Source: Antrihabitans stalagmiti | Lineage (GTDB): Bacteria; Actinomycetota; Actinomycetes; Mycobacteriales; Mycobacteriaceae | Direction of reading: 5' to 3' | Length of the DNA: 64,000 nt | Assembly: GCF_016482825.1 (NCBI RefSeq) | Contig: NZ_JAEMNV010000001.1 | Location: forward strand, 744,001-808,000 | Shown: one piece after another, positions 33,104 to 42,276 of the stretch | Position numbering within the stretch: position 1 is the first letter of the stretch | Layout: the number at the start of each line of letters is the position of its first letter | The notes under the pieces: model-generated | Database searches by the model: none | Seen by the model: the letters and a program-made list of their open reading frames with translations, nothing else | Told to the model about the DNA's origin: nothing | Made by a program: the position numbers and the translations under genes

Positions 33104-34161
33104 CCGAGGTCGCCAAGACCACCAAGCCCGTCACCCGACGAGCTGTACGAGTCGGACCCGTATCGGTCGTCGTTCGCCCGTGGATGGTCTTCGTCAACAT
33201 CGTTCTGCTCGCGCTGCTGCTGCTGCTCTTCTGTGTGGACATCGGACGCGGCGAGCTCTCGTTGAGTGTCGGCCAGGTCATCGACGCACTCGGCGGCGGC
33301 GGAACCAGATCGCAACGATTCATCGTCAACGACGTTCGACTCCCCCGCGCACTCGTCGGGCTTCTCGTCGGCATCGCGCTCGGAATCTCGGGCGCGATAA
33401 CGCAATCCGTTCTGCGCAATCCGCTGGCCAGCCCGGACATCCTCGGGATCACTGCCGGCGCAAGCGTCGGAGCGGTCGGCTTGATCGTCGGGTTCGGCGC
33501 AGGCGTAGGCATCGGCGTACCCACAGCGGCGCTGGTCGGCGGATTCGTCACCGCGGGCGCGATCTACCTGCTCGCCTGGCAGGGCGCCGTCGAAGGCTAT
33601 CGACTCGTCCTGATCGGCATCGGCACCAACGCGATGATGCTTGCCATGGTCGGGTGGCTGTTCGTCAAAGCGAACACCTACGACGTCGCCACCATTCAGC
33701 TCTGGCTGACCGGATCGCTCGATCAAGCGGGGTGGAGCAACGTACGGACGACCGCGATCGGCGTCGTCGTCTTCGGCGTCGTCGCCCTGATCTCTGCACC
33801 CGCCATGGCGACGCTGCGGTTCGGCGACGACAAGGCCCGCTCCCTCGGTGTGCGCCTGCAGGCCAGGCAAGGCGTCGTCCTGCTCTCCGCTGTCGCACTC
33901 GCTGGACTGGCAACCGCCGCCAGCGGACCGATCGGGTTCGTCGCACTCGCCGCACCGCAGATTGCACGTCGACTATTACGCACTCCAGGCGAGCCGATCG
34001 TCGGTTCGGCCCTGGTCGGCGGTGTTCTTGTCCTCGCAAGCGACATCATCGCCCGTACGCTGCTCCCCATAAGTCTTCCCGTCGGCATCGTCACCGCAGC
34101 GCTCGGCGGCCCGTTCTTGCTCTACCTGCTCGTACGCAACAACCGGAAGGCGTCGATATGA
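33100..34161 (+). CDS. Siderophore ABC transporter, second FecCD permease
   Basis: A 353-residue FecCD-type permease with about ten hydrophobic segments, VRLPRALVGLLVGIALGISG, NPLASPDILGITAGASVGA and ASGPIGFVALAAPQIAR. ATG 33100 overlaps the previous stop (ATGA). It forms a heterodimeric channel with the upstream permease, as FepD/FepG do. A periplasmic-type binding protein is not encoded here and must lie elsewhere. Confidence 0.94.
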   Translation: MTEVAKTTKPVTRRAVRVGPVSVVVRPWMVFVNIVLLALLLLLFCVDIGRGELSLSVGQVIDALGGGGTRSQRFIVNDVRLPRALVGLLVGIALGISGAITQSVLRNPLASPDILGITAGASVGAVGLIVGFGAGVGIGVPTAALVGGFVTAGAIYLLAWQGAVEGYRLVLIGIGTNAMMLAMVGWLFVKANTYDVATIQLWLTGSLDQAGWSNVRTTAIGVVVFGVVALISAPAMATLRFGDDKARSLGVRLQARQGVVLLSAVALAGLATAASGPIGFVALAAPQIARRLLRTPGEPIVGSALVGGVLVLASDIIARTLLPISLPVGIVTAALGGPFLLYLLVRNNRKASI

Positions 34162-34985
34162 CCCGCACTCGATTGGCGGCTGTCGACGTCACCCTCTGCT
34201 ACGGCGACCGCACGGTCGTCGAAGGCCTCGACCTCGAGGTGATGACCGGCGTCATAACAACCGTCATCGGCCCGAACGGTTGCGGTAAATCCACCCTGCT
34301 GCGCTCCCTCGGACGATTGCTCCGACCGAGCGCAGGCAAGGTGCTGCTCGACGGCAAAGCCATCTCGTCGATGAAATCCCGCGACGTCGCACGAATCCTC
34401 GGCGTCCTGCCACAGACCCCGATCGCTCCCGAAGGCCTCACGGTCGCCGATCTCGTTGCGCGCGGCCGACATCCACATCAGTCCTGGATCCGACAGTGGT
34501 CCGGAGACGACGAGCGCGAGGTCACCGAGGCACTCGAGCTGACCGGTATCGCAGATCTGGCCAAGCGACCGATCGACGAACTGTCCGGCGGACAACGCCA
34601 GCGGGCCTGGATTTCGATGGCACTCGCGCAGGGCACGGACATTCTCTTGCTCGACGAGCCGACGACCTATCTCGACCTCGCCCATTCGATCGACGTCCTC
34701 GACCTCGTCGACCACCTGCACGAGGAGCTCGGCCGTACCGTCGTGATGGTGCTGCACGACCTCAACCTCGCGATCCGCTACAGCGACCAACTCATCGTGA
34801 TGGCGGAAGGACGCATCGTCGCTTCGGGTCCGCCGAAGGACGTCGTCTCCGCAGAATTGCTGAAGCGCGTTTTCGGGCTCGACGCAACCGTCATCGAAGA
34901 CCCCGTCTCCGATCGACCGCTGATCGTTCCGATCGGCACGAGGCATGTGTACGGCGCGGTCGGCGGACCCAAATCCACCGTGTAG
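34158..34985 (+). CDS. Siderophore ABC transporter ATP-binding protein (FepC/FecE type)
   Basis: A 275-residue ATPase: Walker A GPNGCGKST at 38-46, signature LSGGQRQR at 142-149, Walker B LLLDEP at 163-168, and the switch histidine in VLHDLNLAIRY. ATG 34158 overlaps the second permease stop. It powers ferric-siderophore import by the two permeases. The gene ends 11 bases before a convergent gene. Confidence 0.96.
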   Translation: MTRTRLAAVDVTLCYGDRTVVEGLDLEVMTGVITTVIGPNGCGKSTLLRSLGRLLRPSAGKVLLDGKAISSMKSRDVARILGVLPQTPIAPEGLTVADLVARGRHPHQSWIRQWSGDDEREVTEALELTGIADLAKRPIDELSGGQRQRAWISMALAQGTDILLLDEPTTYLDLAHSIDVLDLVDHLHEELGRTVVMVLHDLNLAIRYSDQLIVMAEGRIVASGPPKDVVSAELLKRVFGLDATVIEDPVSDRPLIVPIGTRHVYGAVGGPKSTV

Positions 34986-34996
34986 CTGAACCTCGG

Positions 34997-37606
34997 CTAG
35001 CGATCGATGATCGTCCGTACCAGCTTCATACCCTGCCCGAGCGATACCTCCGGCAGATATGCGCGACCGATCGCGTTGCCGATGCTCGGCAGCGCGGCCG
35101 GGTCGGCGAAGACCATGTACATCGGCACGTAGTCCGGCTGGAACTTCGATTTGAACGCGAGCAACGAGCGGAATCCGTACACGGGTTCCAGTGCGGCGCC
35201 GAGCACTTCGAGCAAACGATCGAGTGCGCCCGTCAACGCATCGGGAGCGGGCAACGCATCCTGCGAGGCGGCATCGCCGACCTTGGCGAGCGGTGCGCCG
35301 GAGAGGCTGACGAACTCTGCGCCTTCGTCTTTGAGCAGCAGCGCGGCGGATGCGATGAGAAATTCCATCGTCGGACGGAAGCCGTCGGAGCGGCGTCGCA
35401 TGAAGTCGAGCGTCCAGCCGACCACGACACCGTCGCGGTAGACGGGAAGCCACGACGTCACACCGTGCACATGACGGTCGGCGTCGACAGCGATGAGGCA
35501 GCGCACCTCGACATCGTCGACCTCGTCGAGACCGCCGAGTGTGAAGCCCATTTCGGGCATTCCCTTGTCGGCCACCCACTCTTCGGAGATCGCCACGATC
35601 TGGTCGCGAATCTCGATCGGCGCAGTGTGGAAGGTCGTCCACTCGGCTTCGACGCCCGACTTCTTCGCCCGGTTGATCGACGTACGGACGTCCTGGAAGC
35701 GCTTGCCGGTGAATGCCAGTTTCGTCAGGTCGAGCACCGTCTCCTCGGCGACCTGGATTGCGCCCCAACCGAGGTCGTCCGCGATCTCCTTCAGTTCGAC
35801 ACTCACCGAGTAGTAGCAGAGCGACCACCCGCTCGACGACGCGAACTCGGCGAAGGCGACGACATTGTCACGCAAGCGGTCTCGCGGCCCCACCGGATCG
35901 CCCGTTGTGATCGCGACCCCACCGACGACGCGGTAGGCCACGAAACTGGCGCCGTCGGCGGCGAACCAGTACCTGTTGCCTCGCCACGTCGTCATCCACG
36001 ACAGAGCGGTACCACCGCTGCGCCGCAACAACTCTCGGGCGCGTCCGGTCGCGTCCGTCTCGGCGCCGTAGGCGGGGACGAGGAACGTTCCGAGTACGAG
36101 CACCGAGGCGACCAGCCAGAAGGCAACGCCGGTCCACTCGTAGAGGAACGTCGCAACAGCACCGTCCGGAAGGAACCGCGGATCGAGCCACTGCAGGTAG
36201 ACGGGCGGAATCAACCGTTCGGGGAAATCCGCGAGCAGACCGCTCAGCGTCGGTGTGTGATCGAACGCGTTGCGTGCGGCGAGTCCGCCGAGCACGTAGA
36301 TCGCGGCGAGACCGGCCGTGAGCGCGGCCATGACGGCAGCCAGCCGGGTATACGTACCGCGTGGTGCACGAACGTCGAAGAAGCGGCGCGTTGCGACGAG
36401 AACGACGAGGACCGCCAACGGGGTCAGGAACGGCACAATGGTCCGGTAGGCGGTCGCTGATTCGAAATCGTAGAAGACCCAATCGGATTCGTCGGCACCG
36501 ACGAACCTGTTGACGTAGTTCAGCAGCGACATCGCAAGCAACAGAACCTGACCGGCGACGGCGGCAAACCAGGCGAAGCGCCTCCCCCGACGCAGTCCGT
36601 CACTGACGACAAGCAGGAACAACGACGGCATCAGCGACAGAATTGTTGGTCCGACACCGCCGAGTCGCAGCTCGAGTTCCCCGCGCCTGCAGTCGAGCGA
36701 CCCGGGTGTGGCGTCGCAGATGTCGCGGACTTCTTCGGTGGTGTACGCAATGCCTCTGAACAATTCTCGCAGCACGGCAAAAGGTCCGATTGCGTTGGGC
36801 GACAGCGCAGCCAACGCAGGTCCGAGTGCACTCGCGGCGACGATGATCGCAACGAGCACCCGGCCTTCACGGCGAGTTCCTGTCGTCACCTTCCCGCGCG
36901 AGGACCTACCGACGATCCATGGACCGAGCACAAGCCCGACGAAGGCAGCCGCCAGCCTGATCACGTCCTGCAGGTGACCGCCGAACAGGAAGAGGGTCAG
37001 CAGCAGAGCGATCAGACCTACACGAATACGCCTGCGCCACAGGGTGTCCATCCGCGAACTCGCGACCATCGCGACACCGACGATCCAGGTGGTCGGCCCG
37101 AGAGCCGTACCGACGTGCAGGCGGAAGCCCCAGCTCTCGTCGAACAACTTGGCCGCCACCGCCAGCCCGAGTCCGAGCAGTGCGCCGAGAATCTGTGTCG
37201 ACACCGCGGCGATCGCGAACCGTGTGGACCCGATCTTTCGTTCGATGGGTGCGGCGACGAAGAAGATCAGAACGGTCGCCCCGAGATAGCCGAAAAGTGT
37301 TGGTGCCCAGAGACCCGCGCTGAGCGGTGTCCAGATCCGCCAGTGCTCGAATGGAACGATGCCGACAGCGAAATGACGAACGACGTACTCCGACTGCCGC
37401 CACACGCTGCCGGTGACGAGTGCAAGCACCCACAGCAGCACGAGTGCACCCATGCTGACGGGGGCACCACGCGCGCCGAAACGCATCGTCTTGACGATCG
37501 GCTGCCAGTATCGGTTCGCCGATTCCAGTGCCGCGCGCGACATATCGCGCAGGGTGCGTCTGGGAACGGCAGCTTCGGCCGGTTCGGTCGGTGTTGTCGC
37601 GCTCAT
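34997..37606 (-). CDS. Lysyl-phosphatidylglycerol synthase-like membrane protein (DUF2156)
   Basis: An 869-residue protein with a multi-helix N-terminal membrane part (about residues 50-500; the first six helices resemble a rhomboid fold) and a C-terminal cytoplasmic double-GNAT DUF2156 domain, as in MprF: SWMTTWRGNRYWFAADGASF, VAYRVVGGVAITTGDPVGP, RTSINRAKKSGV, LDFMRRRSDGF, LAFKSKFQPDY. Family members transfer lysine or other amino acids to phosphatidylglycerol, lowering surface charge, but some actinobacterial homologues may have other acceptors. ATG 37606 overlaps the upstream esterase stop, so the two are coupled. Confidence 0.85.
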   Translation of the reverse strand: MSATTPTEPAEAAVPRRTLRDMSRAALESANRYWQPIVKTMRFGARGAPVSMGALVLLWVLALVTGSVWRQSEYVVRHFAVGIVPFEHWRIWTPLSAGLWAPTLFGYLGATVLIFFVAAPIERKIGSTRFAIAAVSTQILGALLGLGLAVAAKLFDESWGFRLHVGTALGPTTWIVGVAMVASSRMDTLWRRRIRVGLIALLLTLFLFGGHLQDVIRLAAAFVGLVLGPWIVGRSSRGKVTTGTRREGRVLVAIIVAASALGPALAALSPNAIGPFAVLRELFRGIAYTTEEVRDICDATPGSLDCRRGELELRLGGVGPTILSLMPSLFLLVVSDGLRRGRRFAWFAAVAGQVLLLAMSLLNYVNRFVGADESDWVFYDFESATAYRTIVPFLTPLAVLVVLVATRRFFDVRAPRGTYTRLAAVMAALTAGLAAIYVLGGLAARNAFDHTPTLSGLLADFPERLIPPVYLQWLDPRFLPDGAVATFLYEWTGVAFWLVASVLVLGTFLVPAYGAETDATGRARELLRRSGGTALSWMTTWRGNRYWFAADGASFVAYRVVGGVAITTGDPVGPRDRLRDNVVAFAEFASSSGWSLCYYSVSVELKEIADDLGWGAIQVAEETVLDLTKLAFTGKRFQDVRTSINRAKKSGVEAEWTTFHTAPIEIRDQIVAISEEWVADKGMPEMGFTLGGLDEVDDVEVRCLIAVDADRHVHGVTSWLPVYRDGVVVGWTLDFMRRRSDGFRPTMEFLIASAALLLKDEGAEFVSLSGAPLAKVGDAASQDALPAPDALTGALDRLLEVLGAALEPVYGFRSLLAFKSKFQPDYVPMYMVFADPAALPSIGNAIGRAYLPEVSLGQGMKLVRTIIDR

Positions 37607-38904
37607 GATGCGGTCAGCCCCAATCGGTGTGCCAGCCAACCCAGCTGAGTCCGAAGTCCCGGCTGCCACACCGCCCAACTGTGCCCGCCGGGCAGTTCGA
37701 CGTACAGGACGTCCATCCCGGCTGCTTTTGCCTTGTCGTACATCGCCTGCTGTCCTGATCTGAAATCTTTGTCGTCGCTGCCGACCACGAAAACCCCCGC
37801 GGAGTTCGGGTACGTGCGCGATGCCATCAGATTTGCCGGGTTGACCTTGTCGTATGCCGATTCGTCGCCACCGAAGGCTGCATCGACGGTGCGCTGTCGA
37901 TCGCCGAGTGTCGGCTCAGTCTGACCCGACATGTCGATAAATGTCGGATAAACGTCTGGGTAGTTTGTCGCCATTTGCAACGCGCAGGTTCCGCCGTAGG
38001 AAAGACCGGCGATTGCCCATGCCTTCGGGTCCGGATTCACCTGCAGGTTCGCCTTCGTCCACGCCGGTACGTCGACCCCGAGGTAGGACCCCGCGTTGCC
38101 GAGTTTCGAGTCCATACACAGTGGATTGGCGAGTTCGCTGCCGAGTCCGTCGGCGATCACGACGATCGGTGCGAGTCCACCGTGCTCTTTCGCGAAGTCG
38201 TCCATCGTCACGGCGAGCTTGCCTGCGGAAAACCAGTCCCTCGGGTCACCTGGTTGGCCTGTGAGCAGCACCAGCACGGGCAACAGTGGCCGCGGATCGA
38301 CAAAGTACGCCGGCGGGAGATAGAGCTGAGCATCGCGGGCGGCAAACCCCGACTTCGCACCCGGGATGGCCGCGGAGGTGACCCTGCCTGCGCTCGGTAG
38401 ATTCTGCGGCGCCTTCCAGACCGAGTCGAGCGGCGTCCCGTCGACGGTCCGCCCGGTCGGGCCTGGCAAATTTGCGAAGTCGATGCGATTCGAGTCGGGA
38501 AGACCGAGCGCGTCGGCAATCGTCGGGTACTGCCCGTACACCCGATTGATCTGGACGCCTGCCGTGACGACGAGAGCCACCGCTGCGAGGACAGTCACGA
38601 TGCGGCCGATCCAGCGGGTCGATCGCCGCATACGCGGCACGAGGAGAACGAGGCCGGCTACGCCGATCCCGATCCAGGCGTAGACCTCCGTCGCGATCGG
38701 ATCCGGGAACGGATGCCACACCTTTTCGACGACGATGTAGAGGACGACCGTCAACACGAGAGCCGCCGTCGTTCCGATGGGCACTGCGCGCCTCGAGTGC
38801 GTTCGTCCGCCGAAGAGCAACCAGCAGGCGCCGAGCGCGCCGAGCGCGGTGAGTACCAACGGCAAGGCTCCCGTAACCAACGACAACTGCTCGAGCCGTT
38901 CCAA
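37603..38904 (-). CDS. Membrane-anchored Ag85/esterase-D-type alpha/beta hydrolase
   Basis: About 433 residues. Four N-terminal hydrophobic helices are followed by an extracytoplasmic esterase domain with the nucleophile in AGLSYGGTCAL, FVVGSDDKDFRSG for the acid, and GGHSWAVW for the histidine. It resembles putative esterases and mycolyltransferase-like proteins. TTG 38904 is chosen: GAGGGGGCAGGG precedes it and the first helix starts at once; ATG 38988 would add 28 residues. Coupled to the lysyl-PG-synthase-like gene, so it may act on cell-envelope lipids. Confidence 0.83.
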   Translation of the reverse strand: MERLEQLSLVTGALPLVLTALGALGACWLLFGGRTHSRRAVPIGTTAALVLTVVLYIVVEKVWHPFPDPIATEVYAWIGIGVAGLVLLVPRMRRSTRWIGRIVTVLAAVALVVTAGVQINRVYGQYPTIADALGLPDSNRIDFANLPGPTGRTVDGTPLDSVWKAPQNLPSAGRVTSAAIPGAKSGFAARDAQLYLPPAYFVDPRPLLPVLVLLTGQPGDPRDWFSAGKLAVTMDDFAKEHGGLAPIVVIADGLGSELANPLCMDSKLGNAGSYLGVDVPAWTKANLQVNPDPKAWAIAGLSYGGTCALQMATNYPDVYPTFIDMSGQTEPTLGDRQRTVDAAFGGDESAYDKVNPANLMASRTYPNSAGVFVVGSDDKDFRSGQQAMYDKAKAAGMDVLYVELPGGHSWAVWQPGLRTQLGWLAHRLGLTAS

Positions 38905-39003
38905 CCCTGCCCCCTCGTAAAAGGTTCTTCGGGCCACCCGCTGGAGCCCGTGATCGACGCCGTGACGCAAGTATGAGGAATACCACATCCAGCGCTTTCT
39001 ACG

Positions 39004-39048
39004 TACGACGGTGTGTAGTACGCATTTGTGTCGGAGTCGCCGTACACT
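39004..39048 (+). promoter_or_regulatory. blaI promoter and BlaI-like operator
   Basis: TACACT at 39043-39048 lies seven bases before the blaI ATG (39055), the spacing of a leaderless -10 element. Upstream, TACGACG (39004-39010) and TGTAGTA (39014-39020) form an imperfect inverted repeat close to the BlaI pattern TACTACA/TGTAGTA. It could serve blaI and the divergent esterase gene. Confidence 0.45.
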
Positions 39049-39054
39049 TTTGGG

Positions 39055-39471
39055 ATGGCTGGACTCGGTGAGCTCGAACGGGCTGTTATGGATCATCTGT
39101 GGTCGACGAGCGAACCGCAGACGGTACGTCAGGTACACGAGGCGCTCGCTGCAAAACGTGAACTCGCGTACACAACGGTGATGACGGTGCTACAGCGTCT
39201 CGCGAAGAAGGATCTCGTGACCCAGGAGCGCGACGACCGCGCGCACCGGTACGCACCCGTATCGGGGCGTGACGAATTGGTGGCGAGCCTGATGGTCGAC
39301 GCACTGCAACAGGCGGAATCGAGTGGCCGAGCGGCAGCGCTCGTACATTTCGTCGGTCAGGTCGGCGCTGACGAGGCCGCTGCGTTGCGCGAGGCTCTTG
39401 CCGAACTCGAAAAGTCCGAAGCAGCGAAGGCCCCGCCGAACATCGACAAGAGCAGCAGTCATGCGCCGTGA
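39055..39471 (+). CDS. blaI: BlaI/MecI-family transcriptional repressor
   Basis: A winged-helix repressor of 138 residues: LGELERAVMDHLWSTSEPQT, YTTVMTVLQRLAKKDLV and HRYAPV are characteristic of BlaI. Family members repress beta-lactam resistance and, in M. tuberculosis, respiratory genes, until cleaved by a BlaR1-type protease. ATG 39055 looks leaderless; an in-frame GTG at 39028 would add nine residues. The partner M56 peptidase follows 51 bases later. Confidence 0.92.
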   Translation: MAGLGELERAVMDHLWSTSEPQTVRQVHEALAAKRELAYTTVMTVLQRLAKKDLVTQERDDRAHRYAPVSGRDELVASLMVDALQQAESSGRAAALVHFVGQVGADEAAALREALAELEKSEAAKAPPNIDKSSSHAP

Positions 39472-39522
39472 ACCTGCTGATTCCTCGAATCCGGGAGACT
39501 TCGTAGGGAACACTGTCACCCG

Positions 39523-40470
39523 ATGAACATCGCCGCGCCGGTTTTCGGCCTCCTTGCACTGTTGCTGGCAGGTCCCGCACCGGCGTTGCTTGCTCGCGCA
39601 ACATGGCCTTACCGGGCACCGCGGGCAGCGCTCGTGCTCTGGCAGGCGATCGGTCTCGGCGCAGTACTTTCGGCATTCGGGTCCGGCTTGGCAATTGCTA
39701 GCGAACTCCTCGTGCCCGGCGCGAACGGCCGTCCGACCACGTCACCGACCAAAGAGATCGACGCGCTCGGCCTCCCACTCTGGACGATCTACGTCGTCGT
39801 ATTCGCCCTCACCCTGCTCGTCGGCGCTCGTCTCATCTACGCGGTTCTGCGGGTCGGGGTGCTCACCCGGCGCCGACGTGCCAGGCATCGCATGCTCGTA
39901 GACCTACTCGACCGCAGCGCGAACGACTCGACCCGCGTGCACTCCGCCGACATCCGCGTCCTCGAAGCCACCGAACCCATCGCCTACTGCCTGCCGGGCC
40001 TCCGCCGACGAGTTGTGTTGAGCGAAGGCACTTTCGCGAGCCTCGACGAGTCCGAGCTCAAGGCGGTGCTCACCCACGAACGGTCGCATCTGCGGGCGCG
40101 TCACGATCTGGTTCTCGAAGCCTTCACGGCAGTGCACGAGGCTTTTCCCCGGTTCGTGCGCAGCGGGTCGGCGCTCGGATCGGTGACGTTGCTCGTCGAG
40201 CTTCTCGCCGACGACTCCGCCGTGAAGGTCACCGGTCCGACTCCCCTCGCGCGCGCGTTGGTCGCCTGCGCCGGGTCGGCGGCCCCCGACGGTGCGCTTG
40301 CAGCAGGCGGACCCCACACGCTCATACGGGTGCAACGCCTCAGCGGACCAGCCGGTGACGTGCGAATTGCGTTGGCGGCCTACACCGCTTCGGCAGCCAT
40401 TCTGGTGATCCCGACCATTGCCGTAGCCGTGCCGTGGCTGGTCGAGTTGAAACGCCTGTTCAACGCCTGA
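39523..40470 (+). CDS. BlaR1-like M56-family membrane metallopeptidase
   Basis: A 315-residue membrane protein with hydrophobic segments near 5-25, 35-60, 85-115 and at the C-terminus. The zinc motif HERSH near 186 (form HExxH) sits in LTHERSHLRARHD. It lacks the extracellular penicillin-sensor domain of staphylococcal BlaR1, as do the mycobacterial homologues. The expected role is cleavage of BlaI in response to envelope stress. Confidence 0.88.
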   Translation: MNIAAPVFGLLALLLAGPAPALLARATWPYRAPRAALVLWQAIGLGAVLSAFGSGLAIASELLVPGANGRPTTSPTKEIDALGLPLWTIYVVVFALTLLVGARLIYAVLRVGVLTRRRRARHRMLVDLLDRSANDSTRVHSADIRVLEATEPIAYCLPGLRRRVVLSEGTFASLDESELKAVLTHERSHLRARHDLVLEAFTAVHEAFPRFVRSGSALGSVTLLVELLADDSAVKVTGPTPLARALVACAGSAAPDGALAAGGPHTLIRVQRLSGPAGDVRIALAAYTASAAILVIPTIAVAVPWLVELKRLFNA

Positions 40471-40695
40471 CCATTTGCGAGTAGTCCACGTCACGTCCGC
40501 GGAATCGTTATCGACGGGTCGAATCGCGTACACTCGATAACGGCCGCCAGAGTGGCCGATTGAATCAAGTGGCGCATCGCCCGATCCTCTGCAAAGCGGA
40601 AACCGGTGAGCCGTGCCCTGGCTCGTCCCTTTGTGCGTGCTGCATCGACAGCTACCGCTCCGCGACGTGCCCTATGTCCGGAGAGGTTTTACTGC
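40471..40695 (+). promoter_or_regulatory. Intergenic region with probable long leader of the helicase gene
   Basis: A TACACT hexamer at 40529-40534 could be a -10 element, leaving a leader of about 155 bases before the helicase GTG. Long leaders are usual for cold-shock DEAD-box genes and often autoregulatory. GGCCGCCAGAGTGGCC at about 40542-40557 could fold as a small hairpin. No gene is supported in the gap. Confidence 0.4.
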
Positions 40696-42267
40696 GTGTA
40701 CAACGCTGCCCTGAATGCTGAAGTCCAAAAAGCTGAAGTCCAGAATGAGATTGCTTCGAACGACGCTGTCGTGACCGAGGCGCCTGCACTTACGTTCGCC
40801 CAGCTCGGCCTTCCCGAGCCTGTCGTCGCCGCACTGGCGCGCAACTCCATCACCGTTCCGTCGCCGATCCAGGCGAAGGCACTTCCCGACGCGATCGCCG
40901 GCATCAACGTCCTCGGCCGCGCACAGACCGGCTCGGGCAAGACCCTCGCCTTCGGTCTGCCGATGCTTGCGCGACTCGCTCGCCACACCGACCGCCCGGC
41001 CGCCAAGCGACCGCGTGCACTGGTACTCGTCCCGACCCGTGAGCTCGCGTTCCAGGTCGTAGATTCCTTGTCTCCCTACGCATCTGCACTCGGATTGACC
41101 GTCCGTGCAGCTGTCGGCGGCACCCCGTTCAACAAGCAGGTCGACCAGTTGCGCCGTGGCGTCGACATCCTCGTCGCGACGCCTGGCCGCCTCGGCGACC
41201 ACATGCGGCAGAACACCTGCGTGCTCGATTCGATCGAAATCACCGCGCTCGACGAGGCTGACCAGATGGCCGACATGGGCTTCCTGCCCGAGGTTCGCGA
41301 GATCCTCGGCCAGACCCGCTCCGACGGTCAGCGCCTGCTGTTCTCGGCGACGCTCGACCGTGAGGTCCAGTCGCTGGTTCGCCAGTTCCTGCCCAACCAC
41401 GTGACGCATTCGACCGAAGACGGTCGCGCGAGTGTCGACACCATGGACCACTACGTCCTGCTCGTCGATCGTGGCAACAAGGACAAGGTCCTCGCCGAGA
41501 TCGGCGCCCGCTCGGGCCGCACGATCATGTTCGCCCGCACCAAGCTCGGCTGCGAGGGCATCACGGATCGACTTCGTGCACTTGGCATTCCGGCCGAGGC
41601 GCTGCACGGCGGCAAGGCACAGAACCAGCGGACCCGCGTCCTGGAGCGCTTCAAGAACGGCCGCACCCCCGTGCTCGTCGCGACCGACGTCGCGGCCCGC
41701 GGCATCCACGTCGACGGCATCGACCTCGTCGTTCACGTCGATCCCCCGGCCGATCACAAGGACTACCTGCACCGCGCAGGCCGCACGGCACGCGCAGGCG
41801 AGAAGGGCACCGTCGTCGCGATCGTGCTCCCGAACCAGCGCAACATGATGCGCAAGTTGACGTCCATGGCGGGCGTCAAGGCTCAGCTCGTTCCCGTCGC
41901 ACCGGGTTCGACGGAATTGGCCTCGATCACCGGAGCACAGCAGCCGAGTGGCGAGCCGATTCCGGAGCCAACCGTCCGCGGTGGCCGTCGCGAAGGTGGC
42001 TACGACAGCCGTACCCGCGGACCTCGTCGCGAAAGCACCGGCTACCGGGGCGACCGCACGACCGATCGTGGTCCGCGTCGCGAGTACTCGCCGCGTCGTG
42101 AGGCCGCTCCCCACGCACCGGCTGCGCCGCATGCTCCCCATGCACCGCGTCGCGACCCTGCCCGGGTGGATTCGCCTCGCGGCGGTTCGACGTCGGGTGG
42201 TTTCCGTGGTCGCGCCGATTCGGGTTCGTACGGCGGTTTCGAGCGTCGTGATCGGCGAACCGTATAG
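40696..42267 (+). CDS. DEAD-box RNA helicase with RGG-like tail
   Basis: A 523-residue RNA helicase: Q motif LTFAQLGLPEPVV with SPIQ, motif I AQTGSGKT at 76-83, motif II DEAD at 186-189, SAT, and motif VI HRAGRTARAG. About 110 C-terminal residues are rich in Arg, Gly, Pro and Tyr, an RNA-binding tail like those of RhlE/DeaD proteins. GTG 40696 is preferred, with GGAGAGG upstream; the open frame reaches back to 40606 over what looks like the leader. The likely role is RNA unwinding in ribosome assembly or decay, particularly in the cold. Confidence 0.93.
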   Translation: MYNAALNAEVQKAEVQNEIASNDAVVTEAPALTFAQLGLPEPVVAALARNSITVPSPIQAKALPDAIAGINVLGRAQTGSGKTLAFGLPMLARLARHTDRPAAKRPRALVLVPTRELAFQVVDSLSPYASALGLTVRAAVGGTPFNKQVDQLRRGVDILVATPGRLGDHMRQNTCVLDSIEITALDEADQMADMGFLPEVREILGQTRSDGQRLLFSATLDREVQSLVRQFLPNHVTHSTEDGRASVDTMDHYVLLVDRGNKDKVLAEIGARSGRTIMFARTKLGCEGITDRLRALGIPAEALHGGKAQNQRTRVLERFKNGRTPVLVATDVAARGIHVDGIDLVVHVDPPADHKDYLHRAGRTARAGEKGTVVAIVLPNQRNMMRKLTSMAGVKAQLVPVAPGSTELASITGAQQPSGEPIPEPTVRGGRREGGYDSRTRGPRRESTGYRGDRTTDRGPRREYSPRREAAPHAPAAPHAPHAPRRDPARVDSPRGGSTSGGFRGRADSGSYGGFERRDRRTV

Positions 42268-42276
42268 CGTTCGCAC